Origin: Lachnospiraceae bacterium UBA3772
GTDB lineage: Bacteria > Bacillota > Clostridia > Lachnospirales > Lachnospiraceae
DNA length: 7,291 nucleotides
Assembly: GCA_002371025.1 (NCBI GenBank)
Contig: DFFQ01000015.1
Span: forward strand, 1 to 7,291
Direction of reading: 5' to 3'
In this document: piece after piece, positions 1-6,700 of the stretch
Numbering within the stretch: position 1 is the first letter of the stretch
How the letters are laid out: each line of letters starts with the position of its first letter
Notes under the pieces: generated by a model
What the model was told of the DNA's origin: nothing
What the model saw: only the letters and a program-made list of their open reading frames with translations
Database searches by the model: none
Translations under genes and position numbers: made by a program

Positions 1-57
1 AAGGTGGAATGGTTTATGTTTGGTAAATTCATAAAAACATACTATAATAATTATTAG
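1..57 (+). CDS. Possible 3' tail of an upstream gene (partial)
   Basis: Reading frame 1 is open from the window edge to a TAG at 55-57 and gives an 18-residue end, KVEWFMFGKFIKTYYNNY. It would be the C-terminus of a gene that begins outside the window. The peptide is too short to recognise. A 13-codon frame starting at ATG 16, behind an AAGGTGG sequence at 1-7, is an alternative reading. An 18-codon open stretch in AT-rich DNA can easily arise by chance, so this is a weak call. If real, its last codons overlap the promoter proposed for addB. Confidence 0.25.
   Translation, partial: KVEWFMFGKFIKTYYNNY
20..48 (+). promoter_or_regulatory. Candidate sigma-A promoter for addBA
   Basis: A perfect -10 hexamer TATAAT lies at 43-48. 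A 4/6 match to the -35 box, TTGGTA, lies at 20-25, with the ideal 17-base spacer. Transcription would start near 54-56, giving a leader of about 45 bases before the addB start codon. The region is very AT-rich, so chance matches to -10 are likely, but hexamer quality and spacing together are good. No operator-like repeat (for example a LexA box) was seen in the leader. Confidence 0.5.
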
Positions 58-89
58 TGAAATTTTATTAGCATAAAATAATAAGAGAC

Positions 90-94
90 GAGGG
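90..94 (+). promoter_or_regulatory. Ribosome binding site of addB
   Basis: GAGGG sits 4 bases before the ATG at 99 (5 bases if only GAGG pairs). The spacing is on the short side but usable. It supports the ATG at 99, which also places the Walker A motif at the distance from the N-terminus expected for AddB. Confidence 0.5.
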
Positions 95-98
95 TTAT

Positions 99-3000
99 AT
101 GCAGGGAAAGATAAAAGTATATGCAGGTGGTGGAAGAACCGGAAAATCCACAGCTATGTATAATGAAATAATAGATAAAGCTATAGAAAATCCTGATAAG
201 AATTATTATTTAATAGTTCCGGAACAGGTTACCAGTATTCTGGAAAGAAAATTCATTGCTCTTATGAAAGAGAGACATGGGAGCGCTGGTTTTTTTAATA
301 TAAGTATTTTAGGTTTTAACAGACTGGCTCATCTTATATTTGAAGAGGCAGGGCATACTGAAAAAATGCCATTGGAAGAATATGGTAAAAGTATGCTTGT
401 TCGTTATGCTCTGGGCAAATTAAAGGAAGAATTAAAAGTTTATAAGGGAAGCATTGAAAGAAGAGGTTTTATAGACAATATGAAATCCATTATTTCGGAA
501 ATGCTTCTTTTTGACATTTCACCAGAAGATTTAGAGAAGGTCCTTAGTGATCTGAATAAAGAAGATGCGATTTATAATAAACTCAGTGATATCATCCTTG
601 TATATAAAGAATTCCTTTCAGCTGAAAAAAACAGCAGATACTCAATACCGGAAGAGACTCTTTCTATATTTGCGGATATTCTGAATGAAGAGAAGATATT
701 TGATAGAAAGAATATCATTAGAGACGCAGTATTTTATTTTGATCATTTTACAGGATATACTGCAGTTCAGATGAATGTGCTTCAGGCGGTTAAAAAGTGG
801 GCTGAGAGTATGACTTTTGCCATTACCATTGATGCAGCTATTCTCCGTAATAACAGGACAGTTAAAGAATATGAGCTTTATTATGAAAGTTATGATATGT
901 ATCTTACTCTGATAGACAGACTGGGAGAGGCTGATATCAGATTTTTTGACGTGGATAAAACAAAAGAAGATCACGAGTTACGTGCCATGGCAGATAAGAT
1001 CTTTCGTTTCCCTGTTAAACCATATGAAAAAGAAAATGGAAGAGTTCTCATTAGTAAATGTTCCACTCCTTTAGAGGAGCTTCGTGTGGCAGCAGAAATG
1101 ATAAGAAAAGAAGTAATAGAAAATAATAAGCGCTACAGGGATTTTGCTATTATCAATGGACAGTTGGAAGAGTTGAGCCCTATTTGTGAGGAAGTATTAA
1201 GAGATTATGATATTCCATTTTTCTCAGATTATAAGAGAAAGTTTTCAAGTAATCCATATACTGAAAGTATCAGGGAATTGCTACTTATATTGGATAAAGA
1301 CTATAGTTATGACGGCGTTTTTTCTTTCTTTAAAACCGGTGTAATGGATAGATATTTAGAAAAGAAAAACTTAGATCCTGAACTGATAGAATGTTATGAA
1401 AATACAGTTATAGCTCATGGGATAAGGGGAAAGAGATTATATGGAAAGAAAGTGACAGCTTTCCTTGGAAAGAGGGAAGTTGCAACTGAAGTTTTAGAAC
1501 AGTTAGAGGAAGAAGATAAAGTAAGACAGGCATTTTTAGAGGTTATGGAGCCGCTTCATAAGGCTGTAAAAAAGAAAAAGAAGGTTAATGTAAGAGAATT
1601 TACAGAAGCCATTAGATTTGTAATAGGTCCTGAAATGCTTGATTTTTCAAGCTGTGTAACAGAAGCAGAAGAGACTTTAAGAGAGTTGGAAAGACCTGCA
1701 GAAGAGATGGCATATCATGCAATTCCGGGGGTAATAGATGAGATCCTTCTTAAGTTAGAGGATATTCTTGGAGATGAAGAAATGACTATCCATGAATATG
1801 AGGAAATCCTTGGAACAGGTATCGATAATCTTGCCATAGGTGTTATTCCACCGGTGCAGGATGCAGTCATCGTTGGAGATCCGGAACGTACACGACTTAT
1901 AGATGTGGATACTGTATTTTTTATCAATATGGTAGATGGAGTTGTACCACCAAAAGCAGCGCCGGATGGACTTATTACTGATAGAGACAGAGTAAAGATA
2001 GATGAAGCATTTTCAAAAGCAAATATGAAGAAGAAAATGGCTCCGGGTGAAACATTAAAATCCTATATTGAATACTTTACTCTTTATCTTATATTTGAAA
2101 AGGCAAAAAATAAGCTGGTGCTTTCTTATGCAGAAAGTGATATGAGCGGTTCTGATAAGGAAAAGTCATTTATTCTTGGAAGAATTGAAAAACTTCTTCC
2201 GAGTGTTAAGGAAGTAAAGAGAAAAAGAACAGAATTCTGTGGAACAAAAAAGACAGATATCTTTGATTATACTAAGACCTATAGAGAGGTTGTGGAGAGT
2301 CTTTCTCTGGAATTTAAAGATTTAGATCTTCCAAAATTAAAGAAGTTAATGGAAAAAGATAATGAGTATAAGAATAATAATCTTGTAAAACTGGGAATCT
2401 ATAAGAACCTTTTGGGAGAAGATGAATTAAGATGTAACATTGGTGATGCAGCATTTTTCCTTAACAGACCTGATGCTATATCCCAGGATATATTAAAAGA
2501 TTTAGATATAAAGATTTCTGTATCCAAGCTTGAAAAATATGCTCAGTGTCCATATCTTTATTATCTTACATATATTCTTGGACTTAAGGAAAGAAGAGGC
2601 CATGATACAGATCAGTTAGACCTTGGTAATATAATACATAGCGTTTTGGAAAAGGCTTTTAAAAGAGTAAATGCTGAGTATAATGGGGACTTTAATCTTG
2701 TATCGGAGGAACAATTAAAAGAGATAACTGACCTTAGTGTGATAGAAGCTGTAACCGAGAATAAAGAGGAACTTCTAAGGGGAGATGAAAAAACCGGTAA
2801 AGATATCTTTGTTCTTGAAAATATAAAGAAGATAGCAAGAGACACCATGGATACTCTTTCATTTCAAATGAAGCAGGGGAAGATGAAGCCTCAGTTTGTA
2901 GAGACCGGCTTCAAGGCAGAATTTACTGCAAAAAATCCTGATGGAACCAAGGTGCCTGTGGAGATAAAAGGAAAGATCGATAGAGGTGACATTTTCGCAA

Positions 3001-3791
3001 AAGATAATGATATCTACGTAAGAATAATAGATTATAAGACGGGAAATAAGAAGCTGGAATTAAAGAAGATCTTAAGTGGTGAAAGTATACAGCTTTCGGT
3101 TTACCTGGGTATCATTCTTCGACTTATTAAAAAGAAGTATGAAGAATCAGGAGAAAATGTTATTCCTTCTGGTTTTTATTATTACCACATATCAAATCTT
3201 AATGCTGATGCAAAGGATTTAAAGGGAATTGATCCTGAGGCTGAGGAGTTTATCGAAAAGACAAGAGAAAGTGCTTTAAAACAGCAGGCCCTTCGTGGAC
3301 TTCCTAACATCGATGCAGATAAAGAAGGGGATGAAAAATATCGTTCTCTTATGATCCAGGAAGAAAGAATGGCTGATGCTAAATCTGCAGATGGTATGGT
3401 GCTTCCTATAAAGATAAAAGAGGATAAGATAACCGGCAAATATGCATCTGCTGAAGATCTTAAGGCTGTAACAGAATTCAGCCTTCAAAAGATGGAAGAA
3501 ACTACGGCTAAGGTTCTTACAGGAAATATAGATAAGAGTCCTCTTTGTGATTCAAAAACAGGCAGTGGATGGGCCTGCGAATGGTGCAAAGCAAGAGAGG
3601 TGTGCCGTTTCATGGATGGATCAGGAGATCCTCGTGTCCGCGCAAAAGAAGATGATTCATTGAAGAAGATCATCGAAAAGGGAAGAGAGATAAACAGCAG
3701 TCTTTCTAATCCTATTTTTTTAAGTAAGGAAGAGGAAGCCAAATTTATCGATAATATAGAAAATGATCTTGATATAGAGGATGAGGAGTAA
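99..3791 (+). CDS. addB: AddB subunit of the AddAB helicase-nuclease
   Basis: Second subunit of the AddAB complex, which processes double-strand DNA ends for RecA-dependent repair. In the family, AddB has an inactivated helicase fold that recognises Chi and a nuclease domain that cuts the 5'-ended strand. Seen here: an N-terminal Walker A (GGGRTGKS, residues 10-17), the family segments YLIVPEQVTSILERKF (about 37-52) and FYFDHFTGYT (about 212-221), and FINMVDGVVPP (about 608-618). The C-terminal RecB-type nuclease domain shows H847 (GNIIH), D961-R962 (GKIDR), D978-Y979-K980 (IDYKTG) and Q998/Y1002 (QLSVY). The four 4Fe-4S cluster cysteines are C817 (YAQCP) and C1160, C1163, C1169 (C-x2-C-x5-C). 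The other helicase motifs are absent, as expected for AddB. At 1230 aa it is slightly longer than B. subtilis AddB (about 1166 aa). All key residues are intact, so it is probably functional. It is first in an operon with addA, whose start lies 4 bases after its stop. Confidence 0.97.
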   Translation: MQGKIKVYAGGGRTGKSTAMYNEIIDKAIENPDKNYYLIVPEQVTSILERKFIALMKERHGSAGFFNISILGFNRLAHLIFEEAGHTEKMPLEEYGKSMLVRYALGKLKEELKVYKGSIERRGFIDNMKSIISEMLLFDISPEDLEKVLSDLNKEDAIYNKLSDIILVYKEFLSAEKNSRYSIPEETLSIFADILNEEKIFDRKNIIRDAVFYFDHFTGYTAVQMNVLQAVKKWAESMTFAITIDAAILRNNRTVKEYELYYESYDMYLTLIDRLGEADIRFFDVDKTKEDHELRAMADKIFRFPVKPYEKENGRVLISKCSTPLEELRVAAEMIRKEVIENNKRYRDFAIINGQLEELSPICEEVLRDYDIPFFSDYKRKFSSNPYTESIRELLLILDKDYSYDGVFSFFKTGVMDRYLEKKNLDPELIECYENTVIAHGIRGKRLYGKKVTAFLGKREVATEVLEQLEEEDKVRQAFLEVMEPLHKAVKKKKKVNVREFTEAIRFVIGPEMLDFSSCVTEAEETLRELERPAEEMAYHAIPGVIDEILLKLEDILGDEEMTIHEYEEILGTGIDNLAIGVIPPVQDAVIVGDPERTRLIDVDTVFFINMVDGVVPPKAAPDGLITDRDRVKIDEAFSKANMKKKMAPGETLKSYIEYFTLYLIFEKAKNKLVLSYAESDMSGSDKEKSFILGRIEKLLPSVKEVKRKRTEFCGTKKTDIFDYTKTYREVVESLSLEFKDLDLPKLKKLMEKDNEYKNNNLVKLGIYKNLLGEDELRCNIGDAAFFLNRPDAISQDILKDLDIKISVSKLEKYAQCPYLYYLTYILGLKERRGHDTDQLDLGNIIHSVLEKAFKRVNAEYNGDFNLVSEEQLKEITDLSVIEAVTENKEELLRGDEKTGKDIFVLENIKKIARDTMDTLSFQMKQGKMKPQFVETGFKAEFTAKNPDGTKVPVEIKGKIDRGDIFAKDNDIYVRIIDYKTGNKKLELKKILSGESIQLSVYLGIILRLIKKKYEESGENVIPSGFYYYHISNLNADAKDLKGIDPEAEEFIEKTRESALKQQALRGLPNIDADKEGDEKYRSLMIQEERMADAKSADGMVLPIKIKEDKITGKYASAEDLKAVTEFSLQKMEETTAKVLTGNIDKSPLCDSKTGSGWACEWCKAREVCRFMDGSGDPRVRAKEDDSLKKIIEKGREINSSLSNPIFLSKEEEAKFIDNIENDLDIEDEE
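3784..3788 (+). promoter_or_regulatory. Ribosome binding site of addA, inside the addB end
   Basis: AGGAG lies within the last codons of addB, 7 bases before the ATG at 3796. This decides the addA start. An in-frame ATG at 3781 would add five residues (MRSKQ) and overlap addB by 11 bases, but its only purine-rich sequence abuts the codon with no spacer. Placing the site inside addB implies translational coupling of the two subunits. Confidence 0.65.
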
Positions 3792-3795
3792 GCAG

Positions 3796-6700
3796 ATGGG
3801 TTGGAATAAAGGTCAGCAGGCTGTCTTAGACAGCCTTAAAAATGATAAAAATGTACTTGTTTCAGCTGCTGCTGGATCAGGCAAGACGGCAGTATTGGTA
3901 CAGAGAATAATCGATACTGTAAAGGAAAGAAAAGCCGGGATAGACGAGATACTGGTTGTAACATTTACAAGGGCTGCGGCAGCCCAGATGAAGGGAAAGA
4001 TTGTAAAAAAATTAGAAGAAGCAGCAGAAAGTTGTGAAGATGAAGAATTAAGCAAATATCTTTATAAGCAGCTGGGGCTTTCTTCTAATGCAGATATCTC
4101 AACCATAGACAGTTTCTGTAACCGGGTTGTAAAAGAAAATTTTAATAAGATAGGTATAGATCCGTCTTTTGCTACATTTGATCAGGGAGAGATAAAGCTT
4201 TTAAACAGTGACATTTTAGATGAGACTATGGATGAGCTTTATGCAGAGGATGAGGAAGTACGCAAAGTTGTTTCTGCATTTTTAAAAAGAGGGATAGACG
4301 ACAGTGATTTTAAGGAGGTGATCCTTAAGATAAGTTCTATTTCGGATGGCTTTGCAGATCCTGACAAATGGCTTAAAGAGTGTGAGATACTTCCTGAGGA
4401 ACTTACCGATGAGGATATCAATCAGCTTCCATGGGTTAAGAAACACGTGGAAGATATCAAGAAAAGAATAGAATGCTATATTAAAGATTATAAGAAAGCA
4501 ATAAATTATTTAGAAGGCCTTGCAGAATTTGAATCGGATGATAAGACTCTTAATCAGATAGATAAGCTGATGATTCTGCTTAAAGAAGACGAAGAATTCC
4601 TTACTTCTTTTGTTATTGCTAATTCTTTAAGAGCGATGAGGGTCGCATTAGAAAACCATGAAAAATGGGGAAGGATGCCCAATGCAAATAGAATAGCGGA
4701 AGTTGAATCAATCAAGAAAATGAGAAATATCTGTAAAGAAGCATTTGATAAAGGGAAACTTCTGTTTTTTAGTGAAGAGGAGATAAGAAATGAGCTTATT
4801 ACGATTGTACCTATAGTGAATGTGCTTTTGAAGTGTGTAAACTGTTTCAGAGCAAATCTGATGGAAGAAAAGAAGAGACTGAGAAAGTATGAGTTTAGCG
4901 ACATAGCTCATTTTACTTATAATGCACTTTTTGATAAAGAAGCTAATGCTCCAAGTGCCCTGGCCAAAATATATTCCGAGAAATATAAATATATCTATAT
5001 TGACGAATATCAGGACAGTAGTGACATGCAGGAGAATATCCTGAACAGTGTTGCAAGAAAAGACCATAATGGAAATATATATAATATTTTCATGGTAGGT
5101 GATGTAAAGCAGAGTATTTACAGATTTAGACAGGCCCGTCCTCAGCTTTTCCTTTCAAAGGAAGATACTTATTTAAGTGATGAGCTTACCGGAACAATCC
5201 TTTATCTTAATATGAATTACAGATCCAGTAAGGAAATTCTGGATGGAGTAAATTTTATATTTGATAAGGTAATGAGAAAAGATTTCGGCGGCATTGAATA
5301 TGATGAAAATGTAAAACTGAATGCTCCGGATAAAGAAATCTATAATGGGAATTTTCCAACTCCGGAGGAAGATATACTCACTTCGGGAAAACCTGAGATT
5401 ATATTTGTAAAAAAAGAGGCAGGATCTTCTGAGGAAGGTAAGAATAAAGAAGATAAGGATAAAGAAGAGACTGAAAAAGAGGATGGTTCAAATGAAGAAA
5501 AGCCAGAAAAAACATTAGCTGAATTAGAAGCTTCAGTAATAGCAGACAGGATAGATGAACTGATCAATGGAGATAAGCCTTTATACATAAGAAATGAGGA
5601 ATATGATCCTTCAAAAGGAAATGGACGTTTTAGAAAAGCGGAATATAAGGATGTGGTAATTCTTCTTCGCAGTATAAGAAATATAAAGGAACTAACTGCG
5701 GCATTAGGTTATAGAAAAATCCCTGTTGCTGTAGATGATGACAGTGAATTTTTTGATGCAGCAGAAATACTTACCATAATAAGCATCCTTAAATGTATTG
5801 ATAATATAAGGCAGGACGTGCCTTATGCATCATTTCTGCTTTCTAAGATAACTGGAATTACAGATGATGAGATGGCTTATGTTGTTTCTAAAGTAAAGAT
5901 AGAGAATACTTATCTTTATGACAGAACTAAAAAGTTTGTAGATAAATTTATTGATTCTGATCTTGAAAGAGAAAGGGTAATCGCTGGAAAGATTAAAAAG
6001 GCTCTTGATCTGATCAGGCGTTGGAAGAAAGTTAAGAGATATATTACTATTGCAGAGTTGCTGGAAATAATCTATAGAGATACGGATTATGATATCTATG
6101 TTTCTGCCATGCCAGAAGGAAATAAAAGACTTGGTAATCTTATATCTTTAAAGAGACATGCTGAAAGTTTTGAAGCAGGAAACAATAAAGGACTTTTTGA
6201 TTTCTTAAGGTATTTGGAAAAACTAAAGATCCATACTAAGGAATTTTCAAATAATTCAGGTCTTAAAGAGACTGGCAATGTAGTACATATTACCACGATC
6301 CATAGTAGTAAGGGACTGGAATATCCTGTGGTATTTGTATCTAAGTTAGGTAAGAAGTTTAATGAAATGGACCAGAAGAAGGCGGTAGCTGTCAGTGCTG
6401 ATTATCATGTTATTCCACAAAAGATAAGAGAAATTGGCGGAAAATACAGACTTAAGGAAGATGGATTATTCAGAAAAGCCATTAATGGAATGGATAAAAG
6501 AGAAACTTTATATGAAGAGCTTAGAATACTCTATGTTGCATTTACCAGAGCAAAAGAAAAGCTTATCCTGACAGGAACATATGAAGTTCATAAGAGTGAT
6601 AATAAAGGACTTTCATATAGCCAGCTTGTAAATGCCACAAGCTATATGGACTTTATAAGACCTGTTATTTGTGACTATGAGGAAGAGATTTCTGATTATT

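Noticed and set aside
1..98. LexA/SOS box or riboswitch in the addB leader
   Set aside because: No GAAC-N4-GTTC-like palindrome and no structured conserved leader could be seen. The segment is short and AT-rich.
642..974. Minus-strand open frame of 110 codons opposite addB
   Set aside because: It lies within conserved addB sequence, its composition is that of an antisense shadow, and no domain is recognisable.
4554..5067. Minus-strand open frames of about 116-119 codons
   Set aside because: They lie opposite strongly conserved addA helicase motifs, are Ser/Phe/Ile-rich as expected for antisense of AT-rich coding DNA, and have no convincing ribosome binding site.
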